Shown here piece by piece: positions 36,070-44,646 of a stretch of DNA of 64,000 bases; position 1 is the stretch's first letter; the number at the start of each line of letters is the position of its first letter. Position numbers and translations under genes: made by a program. The notes beneath the pieces were generated by a model, which saw only the letters and a program-made list of their open reading frames with translations, was not told the origin of the DNA and made no database searches. Origin of the DNA: Candidatus Sulfobium mesophilum. Lineage in GTDB: Bacteria; Nitrospirota; Thermodesulfovibrionia; Thermodesulfovibrionales; UBA6898. The stretch is taken from contig OUUY01000075.1 of assembly GCA_900302705.1 (NCBI GenBank), positions 27,214 to 91,213 on the forward strand. The letters run 5' to 3'.

Positions 36070-36098
36070 TTGTATCATTGATCTCGAAATGTTATCAT
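36070..36098 (+). promoter_or_regulatory. Candidate promoter of rpmB
   Basis: TTGTAT (36070-36075), 17 bases, extended -10 TGT-TATCAT (36090-36098). The -35 is poor; the -10 matches 5 of 6 and has the upstream TG. It predicts a leader of about 37 bases with AAAGGAGG before the GTG start at 36142. Confidence 0.42.
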
Positions 36099-36141
36099 AA
36101 AAGACCATTTTTTTGCAATTCTGAAAGGAGGAAATCTACAA

Positions 36142-36330
36142 GTGGCAAGCTGTGTTGCATGCGGAAAGAAAAAATCAGTAGGGAATAATGTCAGTCACGC
36201 CAACAACAAGACCAAAAGAAAGATTATGCCTAATCTGCAGAGTACTCGCATCGCTACTGCAAAGGGAGAAAAAAGGGCTTACGTCTGTACCAGATGCCTT
36301 CGCTCAGGCCTGGTTCAAAAGATCGTATAA
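36142..36330 (+). CDS. rpmB: 50S ribosomal protein L28
   Basis: A 62-residue ribosomal protein of the large subunit. CVACGKK near residues 4-10 and CTRCLRSG near 49-56 form two CxxC pairs, so this is the zinc-binding (C+) form. The middle has [13 protein letters not shown] and NLQSTRI, typical of L28. The GTG start at 36142 follows AAAGGAGGAAATCTACAA. The stop overlaps the ATG of the next gene as TAATG. Confidence 0.95.
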   Translation: MASCVACGKKKSVGNNVSHANNKTKRKIMPNLQSTRIATAKGEKRAYVCTRCLRSGLVQKIV

Positions 36331-36773
36331 TGGAAAAGGCGGGCTCCCTGCTCGAACCGCTAGTTAAAAGGCTCGGCATCGAGTCCGGCGTCCGCCTTTC
36401 GCGTATCAGGGCTGATTGGAACACCCTCTTTGACAAGACTCTTTCACTGCATATGTCCCCGTCAAGACTGTCTGATGGCGAGTTGCTTCTGAACGTCGAT
36501 TCCCCCGTATGGCTTCAGCAGCTCAATTTTTATAAGAGTCAAATAACTGCAAAACTAAGCGCATACGGGATCCGGGGAGTCCGTTTCAGGATTGGAAAAG
36601 TCTCCCCTGTAAGGGTGGATAAAGAAAAAAGCCCAAGACTACCTGAGCTATCATCAGAGGAAGCCTATTTTATCGAAGGACTGGTTAACACCATCAGCGA
36701 CGCTGAAATAAGAAACGCTGTGCGCGGGGCCGCTGAAAAATCACTGAGAACAAAAAAAAAGGAGCAGACTTAA
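36330..36773 (+). CDS. DUF721 (DciA-like) protein
   Basis: A 147-residue protein of the DUF721 family. Residues about 5-90 form the conserved fold: LEPLVKRLGIE, then IRADWNTLFDK near 26-36 and LLLNVDSPVWLQQLNFYKSQI near 53-72 (DSPVWLQQL is the family hallmark). Some members (DciA) recruit or load the replicative helicase in bacteria without DnaC. I start it at the ATG 36330, which overlaps the rpmB stop by one base, rather than upstream inside rpmB. Coupling to L28 is unusual. The link to helicase loading is by family only. Confidence 0.75.
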   Translation: MEKAGSLLEPLVKRLGIESGVRLSRIRADWNTLFDKTLSLHMSPSRLSDGELLLNVDSPVWLQQLNFYKSQITAKLSAYGIRGVRFRIGKVSPVRVDKEKSPRLPELSSEEAYFIEGLVNTISDAEIRNAVRGAAEKSLRTKKKEQT

Positions 36774-36785
36774 ACCGCTCCTTTT
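36757..36785. terminator. Bidirectional terminator between convergent genes
   Basis: AAAAGGAGC (36757-36765) pairs with GCTCCTTTT (36777-36785), with A-rich and T-rich flanks. It separates the DUF721 gene from clpX, and the loop contains the DUF721 stop codon. Confidence 0.8.
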
Positions 36786-36807
36786 CAACGCTTTCACTCG
36801 TCTTTCC

Positions 36808-38049
36808 TTAAGCTGATTCAGCCTGCTTTTCATAAATGAGTATCGGCTTGTCCCTCTTTACTATAGTCTCTTCTGTCACCAGACATTCCTTTACACCCTT
36901 TTGTGAAGGGATTTCATACATGACGTCGAGCATTATTTCTTCGAGTATTGCCCTAAGTCCCCTTGCCCCGGACTTGCGCAGCACCGCTTTTTTTGAAATT
37001 GCGGTCAGGGCGCCATCCGTAAATTTCAGTCGCACATTATCAAACGACAGCAGCTTCTGATACTGCTTAACTAGCGCGTTCTTCGGTTCTGATAGTATTC
37101 TTACAAGGGCAGCCTCATCGAGTTCTTCGAGCGTTGTTACCACTGGTAGCCTTCCTACAAATTCCGGTATGAGGCCGTATTTTATGAGATCCCCTGGCTC
37201 CGCTGCGCTCAGGATTTCTCCTATCTTCTTTTCGCTTCTGCTTACAACGTTCGTCCCGAATCCGACGGTCTTCTTTCCGGTCCTCTGCTCTATTATCCCG
37301 TCGAGCCCTATGAAAGCCCCTCCGCAGATGAAGAGAATATTGGTAGTATCTACCTGAATAAAATCCTGCTGAGGATGCTTGCGGCCGCCCTGGGGCGGGA
37401 TGTTGGCAATCGTGCCCTCGATTATCTTCAGAAGCGCCTGCTGCACGCCTTCGCCGGAGACGTCTCTGGTAATTGAAGGATTATCGGATTTTCTGCTGAT
37501 CTTGTCTATCTCGTCAATATATACTATACCCCTCTGGGCCCTCTCGACGTCATAATCAGCCGACTGAAGAAGCTTGAGGATAATATTCTCGACGTCCTCT
37601 CCTACATATCCGGCCTCAGTAAGAGTCGTCGCGTCAGCTATCGTGAAAGGTACGTCCAATATCTTAGCCAGTGTCTGAGCCAGAAGGGTCTTTCCGGTGC
37701 CTGTCGGGCCTATCAGGAGAATATTGCTCTTCTGGAGCTCAACGTCCGATTCGGCCGGGTTATAAATCCTTTTGTAATGATTATGGACAGCAACAGAGAG
37801 GATCTTTTTTGCCCTTTCCTGGCCAACTACGAAATCATTCAGGACAATATGGATCTCCTTGGGGGTCGGTAACTTAGGCAGCGTCTCCCCGCCAGTTTCC
37901 ACATATAGCTCATCTGCAATTATCTCATTGCACAGCTCTATGCATTCGTTACAGATATATACTGTCGGACCGGCGATGAGTTTCTTTACTTCCTCCTGCC
38001 CCTTGCCGCAAAATGAACATTTAAGCGCTTCGTCGTCTTTCTTTGCCAT
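36808..38049 (-). CDS. clpX: Clp protease ATP-binding subunit ClpX
   Basis: The hexameric AAA+ unfoldase that feeds substrates to ClpP. The N-terminal zinc domain has C12, C15 and C34, C37 ([17 protein letters not shown]). Walker A is GPTGTGKT near residues 116-123, Walker B VYIDEID near 180-186, pore loop GYVGEDV near 150-156, and the ClpP-docking IGF-type loop near 273 reads VGFGTN. At 413 residues it is full length. It follows clpP by 35 bases in tig-clpP-clpX; lon is not adjacent. Confidence 0.97.
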   Translation of the reverse strand: MAKKDDEALKCSFCGKGQEEVKKLIAGPTVYICNECIELCNEIIADELYVETGGETLPKLPTPKEIHIVLNDFVVGQERAKKILSVAVHNHYKRIYNPAESDVELQKSNILLIGPTGTGKTLLAQTLAKILDVPFTIADATTLTEAGYVGEDVENIILKLLQSADYDVERAQRGIVYIDEIDKISRKSDNPSITRDVSGEGVQQALLKIIEGTIANIPPQGGRKHPQQDFIQVDTTNILFICGGAFIGLDGIIEQRTGKKTVGFGTNVVSRSEKKIGEILSAAEPGDLIKYGLIPEFVGRLPVVTTLEELDEAALVRILSEPKNALVKQYQKLLSFDNVRLKFTDGALTAISKKAVLRKSGARGLRAILEEIMLDVMYEIPSQKGVKECLVTEETIVKRDKPILIYEKQAESA

Positions 38050-38084
38050 TCTAATCCTCCGCTGCTACCGCCGTTATGCCCTGC

Positions 38085-38681
38085 CTAACTTTTTTTCTTC
38101 TTCATACTGAAAATGACCTCGTCGACAATACCATACTCCTTGGCCTCTGCTCCCGACATGAAAAAGTCCCTGTCAGTATCAGTGCGTATCTTTTCAAATG
38201 GCTGCCCTGTATGTAACGAAAGAATGTTATTGAGGGAGTCTTTCATCCTCAATATCTCTTTTGCATGGATCTCGATATCGGTCGCCTGTCCCTGGAACCC
38301 GCCCATTGGCTGGTGCAGCATTATCCTCGAATTGGGAAGTGCAAATCTCTTCCCGGCTGTTCCAGCTGCAAGGAGAAGGGCGCCCATGCTTGCCGCCTGT
38401 CCAACACAATAGGTGGCTATATCGGGCTTTACATACTGCATGGTATCGTAAATCGCAAGCCCTGAAGATACCACCCCCCCCGGAGAGTTTACATAGATAT
38501 GTATATCCTTGTCGGGGTCCTCGGTCTGAAGAAAGAGTATCTGCGCAATGACAGTGTTTGCGATATTGTCATCAATAGCGCTGCCAAGAAAGATGATTCT
38601 GTCCTTGAGCAGCCTGGAATATATGTCATAGGCCCGTTCAGATCTGCCGGTCTGTTCAATGACTATAGGTATAACGCTCAT
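38085..38681 (-). CDS. clpP: ATP-dependent Clp protease proteolytic subunit
   Basis: A serine peptidase forming the double heptamer with ClpX. The catalytic Ser lies in [14 protein letters not shown] near residues 93-106, the His in [20 protein letters not shown] near 121-140, and the Asp in TDRDFFM near 168-174. At 198 residues it is normal. It begins 6 bases after the tig stop; the gene order tig-clpP-clpX is highly conserved. Confidence 0.97.
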   Translation of the reverse strand: MSVIPIVIEQTGRSERAYDIYSRLLKDRIIFLGSAIDDNIANTVIAQILFLQTEDPDKDIHIYVNSPGGVVSSGLAIYDTMQYVKPDIATYCVGQAASMGALLLAAGTAGKRFALPNSRIMLHQPMGGFQGQATDIEIHAKEILRMKDSLNNILSLHTGQPFEKIRTDTDRDFFMSGAEAKEYGIVDEVIFSMKKKKS

Positions 38682-38687
38682 AATATG

Positions 38688-39977
38688 TCAGGCTCCTTTT
38701 GTAATTTCCGCTTTCGACAATATAAGATCCAGCACCTTCTCGTCTCTGATTGAATGTTTCAGCCCTTCGAGGGACTCATCTTTTGTCATGAAGAGATTTA
38801 TCACCGCCTCCGGCGTTGTCTGAAGATGCCGCGCAAGCATAGATATTCTGGCCTTAAGTTCCTCCTCGGTTACAGATACTCCCTCTTTTTCCGCGATCAT
38901 ATCAAGGAGTATCGTGGCCTTCACGTTATGGACAGCCTTCGGCCTCAGTTCCACGGCAAGCTTCTCGTCATCGCCAGATGAAGTCTCCCCAGCCGTCGCC
39001 TGCCCCACTTGCGGGCTTTTCCTGTGTTTCTCATTCACCACCATTGTATGGAGTTCATGTTCGAGCATCGTCTCTGGGATATCGAATTCATGGGCTTTAA
39101 CCAGCGCCTCAAGCAATTTTGTCTTTTGCTCTCCAGCTGCCTTTTCCTTTTTGGCCTTGAGAATGCCGTCCCGGACCTTCCCTCTGAGAGAATCGAGTGA
39201 GTCGTGGCCAAAATCTTTAGCAAGCTCATCATCTATCAGCGGAAGCTTCTTCTCTTTCAATTCTTTTACCGTTATCCTGAGGCGGTTTCCCTGTGCGTTT
39301 TCATCCACCTCGCCGCCTTCAACAGCCGGCAGGACGATCTCGACCACATCGCCCTTCTTCTTCCCGAGCAATTCGTCAAGGATACCTTTTGGCGTTAAAT
39401 TATTTCCCAGGTTCATGACCTGGTCTTTAGCGGAAGAGAGTTCCTTCTCGCCGATCGCATCAAGCTTGACGTAATCTATAATTATGAGGTCGTCCTCCCT
39501 GATCTCCCTTTCCACAACCTCGAACATCGCTCTACCTTCCTGAAGTCCCTTGATTGTGTCTTCTATCTCTTTTTCTTCGACGTCTACAGGTATATCTTCG
39601 ACTTTTAATCCGACATAGCTCAGATCCCCGACCTTGGGCCTCACTTCTACGGTAAAGGCAAAAGAAAGGGGTTCATGCCTTTTGAGATCAAGCGTGCCTT
39701 CAAACTGGGGAAGGGTCACCGGCACAAAGCCCGCTTCCTTAATTGCCTTTGAGTAATACTGGGGCACCAGTCTGTCTATAATGTCGGCCTTCACATCATT
39801 TCCGAATTTCTTTTCTATAAGAGTAAGAGGGGCCTTGCCGGCCCTGAATCCGGGAATACGGGATCTCTGTCTCACCTTGTCCAGAGATTCAGAGTATTCC
39901 TTCTCTATAATGTCAGTCGGAATTTCGATTTTTAGACGTTTCCGTGTTGTGCTTATATCTTCTATAAAAGTGCCCAA
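38688..39977 (-). CDS. tig: Trigger factor
   Basis: The ribosome-bound chaperone and peptidyl-prolyl isomerase. The ribosome-binding signature is GFRAGKAPLTLIEKKFG near residues 43-59 (family: GFRxGKxP). A PPIase domain of FKBP type spans about 150-240 (EDDLIIIDYV), and a long helical C-terminal chaperone domain completes 429 residues. The start is the TTG at 39977, which follows GAGGAGGGG; no better ATG exists. A TTGACT lies upstream with a weak -10. It is divergent from the SpoU gene across 116 bases. Confidence 0.95.
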   Translation of the reverse strand: MGTFIEDISTTRKRLKIEIPTDIIEKEYSESLDKVRQRSRIPGFRAGKAPLTLIEKKFGNDVKADIIDRLVPQYYSKAIKEAGFVPVTLPQFEGTLDLKRHEPLSFAFTVEVRPKVGDLSYVGLKVEDIPVDVEEKEIEDTIKGLQEGRAMFEVVEREIREDDLIIIDYVKLDAIGEKELSSAKDQVMNLGNNLTPKGILDELLGKKKGDVVEIVLPAVEGGEVDENAQGNRLRITVKELKEKKLPLIDDELAKDFGHDSLDSLRGKVRDGILKAKKEKAAGEQKTKLLEALVKAHEFDIPETMLEHELHTMVVNEKHRKSPQVGQATAGETSSGDDEKLAVELRPKAVHNVKATILLDMIAEKEGVSVTEEELKARISMLARHLQTTPEAVINLFMTKDESLEGLKHSIRDEKVLDLILSKAEITKGA

Positions 39978-40093
39978 ATTCCCCTCCTCGCGTAGTATTT
40001 AATTTAAAATAATACTTCCCCATTAGTCAATTTTACGCTGTCTTACGGCCTTTGTAGCAACCAAACCCCGTTTCTGGTAAAGTTAAAACTGTC

Positions 40094-40918
40094 ATGGAAT
40101 TCCTAAAAATCACCAGTGCAGCCAACCCCCGTATAAAAGAGGCCATACGGTTGCGGGAGAGAAGACATGCAGAGGGAGAAAACCTTATAGTTATCGAAGG
40201 CATGCGCGTTATCGAAACAGCGCTCTCGGCAGGAGTGAAAATACATGAGATCTTTTTTACGAACCATTTCGGAACCGGGAAAGAGGGGCGGGCGATCCTA
40301 AAAACGCTTGCTAAAAAGGGCGTAAGCATCATTGAAATCGCCGAACCCCTCCTCAGAAAGATAAGTGATACAGAAACGCCTCAGGGAATAATAGCGGTTG
40401 TTTCCTATGAGCTATCCTCACTTGAAAGCCTTCCAGCGCTGCAGAATCCTCTCTATGCCGTTGCCGATGGTGTGCGGGAGCCCGGCAATCTCGGGACGAT
40501 TGCAAGGATATCCGATGCCGCAGGCGCGGATGCCGTAATACTTCTGGAAGAGACATGCGATATTCTTATCTCCAAGGCCGTCAGGGCTACGGCTGGAAGC
40601 ATTTTCCATATCCCGGTCGTGCGTGCAAGATCGGAAACTTTCGTGAAGTGGCTTCATGACAGGGGGATTATGTTGACCGTGACATCAAGAGACTCAGCCC
40701 TTTCTGTATTTGATGCTAAACTTGACGGCCCTGTGGCTCTTGTATTCGGCAACGAAGCCCAGGGCATCAGCAGCGTTATTAGGAAAGCAGCAGACCTTTC
40801 TCTTAAGATACCGATTTACGGAAAGGCAGAAAGCATCAACGTCGCCATGGCCGCGGCTGTCTGCATTTATGAGGCGGCAAGACAAAGAAAGTCAGGACAA
40901 GGATGTAACGGTTTATGA
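40094..40918 (+). CDS. SpoU/TrmH-family RNA 2'-O-methyltransferase
   Basis: A 274-residue RNA methyltransferase that uses S-adenosylmethionine. The N-terminal substrate-binding domain has ITSAANPRIKEAIRLRERR near residues 6-24 and LIVIEGMRVIETAL. The SPOUT knot shows ADGVREPGNLGTIARISDAAG near 125-145 cut here by one, VFGNEAQGIS near 218-227 and IPIYGKAESINVAMAAAV near 239-256. The target (23S rRNA or tRNA site) cannot be read. A TGG-TAAAGT element lies 10 bases before the ATG with no Shine-Dalgarno, so the leader may be only a few bases. Confidence 0.9.
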   Translation: MEFLKITSAANPRIKEAIRLRERRHAEGENLIVIEGMRVIETALSAGVKIHEIFFTNHFGTGKEGRAILKTLAKKGVSIIEIAEPLLRKISDTETPQGIIAVVSYELSSLESLPALQNPLYAVADGVREPGNLGTIARISDAAGADAVILLEETCDILISKAVRATAGSIFHIPVVRARSETFVKWLHDRGIMLTVTSRDSALSVFDAKLDGPVALVFGNEAQGISSVIRKAADLSLKIPIYGKAESINVAMAAAVCIYEAARQRKSGQGCNGL

Positions 40919-41730
40919 ACCCTGATCTTATGAACAAGTTTCTTGTTACAGCCGTTTCTGCGGCGCGGCTTGCAGGCGATATCATAACTAATAATCTCGG
41001 CCATTTGTCAAAGGAGGACGTGCAGACAAAGCAGGCATTTGATTTTGTAACAAAAGTCGACAGATGGTCAGAGGCAGTAATCATGCAGACAATCCGGGAA
41101 AAGTTCCCTTCGCACCGTTTCCTGACAGAAGAGACGCTTAAGGAGGAAGACACAGGGAATTACCGCTGGATCATAGACCCCTTGGACGGCACAACAAATT
41201 ATATCCACAGTTATCCTATGTTCTCGGTTTCGATCGCCCTTGCGTATCAGAGCGAGGTCGTTTTAGGCGTGGTCTTCGATCCCCTGAAGGACGAACTCTT
41301 CCATGCGGTAAAGGGCAACGGCTCCTTTTTGAACAATAAGAAGATTTCCGTCTCAGAGGTAAATACCCTCCAAAGGAGTCTGATAGCTACCGGCTTTCCT
41401 TTCCGCGCAAAGGGCATGATCGATCATTATCTGAGAGCATTCAAAGAGATCTTTCTCGGTGTGAGCGATATACGCCGCGCCGGCTCAGCAGCGATCGATC
41501 TGGCATATGTCGCGGCGGGCCGATTCGAAGGCTTCTTTGAACTCGCCCTCAGCCCGTGGGACGTTGCAGCAGGCAGTATCCTTATTACCGAGGCCGGAGG
41601 GGCGATTACTGACTTTGCAGGCGGCAACGACTATTTATTGACCGGGAATATCATTGCAGGCAACATCCGCGTCCATAATGAGATACTAAAGGTTGTTAGA
41701 CGGGTCTTTAGCGGTATCGCCGACAAATAG
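40915..41730 (+). CDS. suhB: Inositol-1-monophosphatase family protein
   Basis: A Mg2+-dependent phosphatase of the IMPase/SuhB family, 271 residues. Motif A WIIDPLDGTTNYIHSYP near residues 83-99 and motif B SPWDVAAGSILITEAGG near 216-232 hold the metal-binding acids, and EET in FLTEETLKEED the additional Glu. It hydrolyses inositol phosphates and similar sugar phosphates; SuhB in E. coli also acts in rRNA transcription. The MNPD start overlaps the SpoU gene stop by four bases; a second Met (MNKF) follows four codons later. Confidence 0.9.
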   Translation: MNPDLMNKFLVTAVSAARLAGDIITNNLGHLSKEDVQTKQAFDFVTKVDRWSEAVIMQTIREKFPSHRFLTEETLKEEDTGNYRWIIDPLDGTTNYIHSYPMFSVSIALAYQSEVVLGVVFDPLKDELFHAVKGNGSFLNNKKISVSEVNTLQRSLIATGFPFRAKGMIDHYLRAFKEIFLGVSDIRRAGSAAIDLAYVAAGRFEGFFELALSPWDVAAGSILITEAGGAITDFAGGNDYLLTGNIIAGNIRVHNEILKVVRRVFSGIADK

Positions 41731-41736
41731 CGCTTC

Positions 41737-42498
41737 TTATAAGCCTGTAGGATAGTCGATGAACTCCACGGGGAGTCCGAACTTCTTCTTCAGCATCCTG
41801 CCGACCGCCTTCACGCCAAGCGTTTCGGTCGCGTAATGGCCGGCGAATATAAGGTTCACGCCTATTTCCTTTGCAAGATGATATGCGCTGTGTGAAGGTT
41901 CACCCGTGAGGAAAGTATCGATACCTAATTCTTCGGCATCATGGATCGCAGACCACCCGCCACCTGAAACTACGCCGACATTGCGGACCTTCTTCCTGAA
42001 ATCCACACATGATGACTTGATCCCTAGAGCCTTATTCACAACATTTACAAAGTCAGCCGTGGACAAAGGAGCGCGGGTTTTTCCCCAGTATCCTATCCTC
42101 TTACCATGATATTCGCCGAATTCACCCATCTTCTTAATAGAAAGTACCCTCAGCAGTTCAGCGTTATTCCCGTATTTTGGGTGCCAGTCGAGGGGGAGAT
42201 GACATGCGTAAAGCGAGATGCCGGAATCAAGAAGGGCCTTCAGCCTTTTTTTTGTTACGCCCCTTACAGCCCTAATGCCACTCCAGATAAGCCCGTGATG
42301 GACAAAGAGAAAATCTATATTCCTTTCGGCAGCCGTCTCAAACACGTATCCGCACGCATCAACTGCAAGCCCAATTTTTCTCACACTGCCGTGGCCCTCT
42401 ACCTGCAGACCGTTTATGCTCTCATCTTTGGGAAATTCAGAAAGGGCAAGTTCGGAATCGAGGAATGAAACAAACGTCCTTAGGGCTGTTTCTTTCAC
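41737..42498 (-). CDS. Nif3-like dinuclear metal centre protein
   Basis: A Nif3/DUF34-family protein, sometimes annotated as GTP cyclohydrolase I type 2; its true reaction is unsettled. FLFVHHGLIW near residues 62-71 gives the first metal His pair, YACHLPLDWHPKYGNN near 96-111 further ligands, and IFAGHYATETLGVKAV near the end the last His. I start it at the GTG 42498, whose GTGA overlaps the upstream stop, rather than the ATG 12 codons earlier inside that gene; this leaves 253 residues, the usual length. Confidence 0.88.
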   Translation of the reverse strand: MKETALRTFVSFLDSELALSEFPKDESINGLQVEGHGSVRKIGLAVDACGYVFETAAERNIDFLFVHHGLIWSGIRAVRGVTKKRLKALLDSGISLYACHLPLDWHPKYGNNAELLRVLSIKKMGEFGEYHGKRIGYWGKTRAPLSTADFVNVVNKALGIKSSCVDFRKKVRNVGVVSGGGWSAIHDAEELGIDTFLTGEPSHSAYHLAKEIGVNLIFAGHYATETLGVKAVGRMLKKKFGLPVEFIDYPTGL

Positions 42499-43835
42499 CT
42501 GCCGACGGTCAGCCCCGCTTGCGTCGGTGCACACATGCCTTCGAGATTAAATTGATAGGTATCCCATTGTTTACACACGGAGCACCTTCCGGACCACTCA
42601 GCCGAGCTGGATCTGCACTTGCCGCAGCAATAGGCAAACATCAGGGGCTTTCTGGCATTTATAACCATCCGGTATTCAATTACGGCCTTCTCAGGCTGGT
42701 TTCTTCTCAGATAGATATTGCCGAGCAATTGATGAAGTTCAGGATAGGCCATACCTAGCGTGTCCATGCCGAAAAGGGTCTCGAACGCGTCATCTATCAT
42801 CTCCAGTCTGTAATATAGTTTTCCCAGGAAGAATTTCGTCACGGGATCATCCGGATTTCTCGATATACCCTCTTTGTAAATAGTTATGAGTCTCGCGGGC
42901 TCACCGAGGCTTATGAGCAGGTCCTCAAGCCTTGCTAGTATGATCTTTGAAGAACTGTTCGCATAGGCCTTCTCGAGGAGGTTGACTGCTTCCTCGCTTT
43001 CTCCCTCCCTCAGCATAACTTCGGCAAGTCCCAAAGTAGCAGGAACAAAATCTTTGTCGATCCGAAGAACTGTCTTAAAAGCCTTCTTTGCCTTTTCCAA
43101 CTGGCTGGTCTCAAGACTGTGTCGCCCATACTCATATTTGTAGCCAATAAGGTTCCGTTGTTCGCGCCGCTTGTCCTTTTCAGTGTGTTCATTCTTCAGG
43201 ATCGACTTTTGAAGATAAACAAGATCGTCCCATCTCCCCTGTTTTTCAAGGATATCGCGCTTTCTGTACATGGCAGAGAGGTTCTCGTCATCGATTTCGA
43301 GAATATCGTCGATATATTTCAAGGCATCAGACCACCTCATTGTATTTTCTAAAAGCCTCTCAATCGCAAAAAGCGTTTCGAGATTTTTTGGGTCAATCAT
43401 CTTTGCCTTCTGATAGTATGAATTTGCCTTCTGGGAATCTTCCTGGGCTGCGTATATATCTCCCAGCCTGAGAAGCGCGTCGATGTGGTCCGGCTCCTCG
43501 GCAAGGATACCCTCAAGGGCCTCTCTGGCTGCCTCCTCGTTATGAGCGAGGATCGCGTTAACAGCCTTGGAATACAGCCCCTGAACCTTTATATCCTGCC
43601 TCTGCTTCTTCTGATATTGCCAGTTGTCGATGAACCTCTTTGTGTCCCTGACAGCGAAAAAAATTAGAGAAACCAACACCCCTACCGCAATGGAAAAAAG
43701 CACCAGCGAGAACTTAGGAACCTCGTAGGCAGCGCTAAAAGGAATAGTTACTGTTATCGTTTCCTTGTTGTAAATCGCAAAAAGCGAAAGCCCCGCAAGA
43801 AAAAGCACCAGTATGAATGCCGACAGTTTGCCCAT
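42495..43835 (-). CDS. LapA-LapB-like fusion: membrane anchor, TPR array, zinc ribbon
   Basis: A 446-residue inner-membrane protein. Residues 1-85 have two TM helices (about 4-22 and 42-62) separated by a strand-like segment KETITVTIPF, the pattern of LapA/DUF1049. About 85-390 is a set of TPR repeats (DALLRLGDIYAAQ, TLFAIERLLENTMRW, PELHQLLGNIYLRR). The C-terminal CCGKC and CSVCKQW form the rubredoxin-like zinc knuckle of LapB. In E. coli LapA and LapB are separate and tune LPS synthesis through FtsH-mediated LpxC turnover. Its GTGA junction with the Nif3 gene and one-base overlap with rlmH suggest an operon. Confidence 0.8.
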   Translation of the reverse strand: MGKLSAFILVLFLAGLSLFAIYNKETITVTIPFSAAYEVPKFSLVLFSIAVGVLVSLIFFAVRDTKRFIDNWQYQKKQRQDIKVQGLYSKAVNAILAHNEEAAREALEGILAEEPDHIDALLRLGDIYAAQEDSQKANSYYQKAKMIDPKNLETLFAIERLLENTMRWSDALKYIDDILEIDDENLSAMYRKRDILEKQGRWDDLVYLQKSILKNEHTEKDKRREQRNLIGYKYEYGRHSLETSQLEKAKKAFKTVLRIDKDFVPATLGLAEVMLREGESEEAVNLLEKAYANSSSKIILARLEDLLISLGEPARLITIYKEGISRNPDDPVTKFFLGKLYYRLEMIDDAFETLFGMDTLGMAYPELHQLLGNIYLRRNQPEKAVIEYRMVINARKPLMFAYCCGKCRSSSAEWSGRCSVCKQWDTYQFNLEGMCAPTQAGLTVGR

Positions 43836-44275
43836 CAGTGATGGTATCCCCGCTTGTGCATTATCGTAAATGCCCTGTAAATCTGCTCCACGAGGAACAA
43901 TCTTGCCATCTCGTGGGTAAGAGTCATCTTCGAGAGTGCCAATTTGGATTCGGCCGCATCACGAACACCTTCCGAGACGCCGTATGCACCACCTATAACA
44001 AAAGTCATCATAGGCGAGTGCCCGGCAATAAAATCAGCAAATTCGACGGAAGAAAAGCCTTTCCCTTTCTCATCTAGAAGGACGTAGGGCATTCGGAGCT
44101 TTGATATCCTCTGACTTTCTGTTTCGACCATCCGCTGAGTATCCTTTCCCTTCTCTTCCTTTATCTCCACAACACTCACATGCCCGAAGGGTTTAATCAA
44201 CCTTAAGTATTTCTTGATCCCCTCATCGATGAAGCGCTCTTTTGTCCTTCCCACCCACACCAATCTTATCTTCAT
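43835..44275 (-). CDS. rlmH: 23S rRNA pseudouridine-1915 N3-methyltransferase
   Basis: A SPOUT methyltransferase acting on 23S rRNA of assembled ribosomes, 146 residues. LLDEKGKGFSSVEFADFI near residues 67-84, FVIGGAYGVSEGVRDAA near 92-108 and the C-terminal LTHEMARLFLVEQIYRAF near 118-135 are diagnostic. It overlaps the end of rsfS by 53 bases. The start MKIRLVWVG is family-typical, so the overlap appears real. Confidence 0.96.
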   Translation of the reverse strand: MKIRLVWVGRTKERFIDEGIKKYLRLIKPFGHVSVVEIKEEKGKDTQRMVETESQRISKLRMPYVLLDEKGKGFSSVEFADFIAGHSPMMTFVIGGAYGVSEGVRDAAESKLALSKMTLTHEMARLFLVEQIYRAFTIMHKRGYHH

Positions 44276-44570
44276 TTATCTCCAGCGTCTTTGCATCCAT
44301 CCAGAGTTTCTCCAGTGCGTAATATTCCCTGGTCTCCTTTTCAAAGACGTGCACTACAACGTCGCCATAATCCAGGAGGACCCAGTGACCGTAATCGAGC
44401 CCCTCCATTCCCAAAAGCTTCTGCCCCCTGCCGGAAAATTCCTGTTCGATGAATTCAGCAACGGCCTTCACATGAGTGGTGCTTTCCCCGGAGCAAATTA
44501 CGAAATAATCGGCGATGACGGTGAGTCCGGCAAGATCAAGAACAACCGGATTGACGGCCTTTTTTTTCAA
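44223..44570 (-). CDS. rsfS: Ribosomal silencing factor RsfS
   Basis: Binds ribosomal protein L14 and blocks subunit joining. LDLAGLTVIADYFVICSGES near residues 11-30 and GLDYGHWVLLDYGDVVVHVF near 57-76 are diagnostic. The only standard start is a TTG at 44570, but the conserved N-terminal helix continues upstream in frame (SRELAIRAAEAA encoded to about 44609) until a stop at 44634-44636, with no ATG, GTG or TTG. The real start is probably a non-standard codon near 44610, after CAGGGAAG, or the base sequence has an error. At the C-terminus it overlaps rlmH by 53 bases. Confidence 0.88.
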   Translation of the reverse strand: MKKKAVNPVVLDLAGLTVIADYFVICSGESTTHVKAVAEFIEQEFSGRGQKLLGMEGLDYGHWVLLDYGDVVVHVFEKETREYYALEKLWMDAKTLEINEDKIGVGGKDKRALHR

Positions 44571-44646
44571 GGCCGCTTCTGCTGCCCTGATGGCTAATTC
44601 TCTACTTTTTAAAGGTCTTCCCTGCCTTTCGCTTCAATTCCCGTCT

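Noticed and set aside
42498..42534. Longer Nif3 start at the ATG 42534
   Set aside because: It would overlap the LapAB-like gene by 40 bases and add 12 residues unlike the family; the GTGA junction is more natural.
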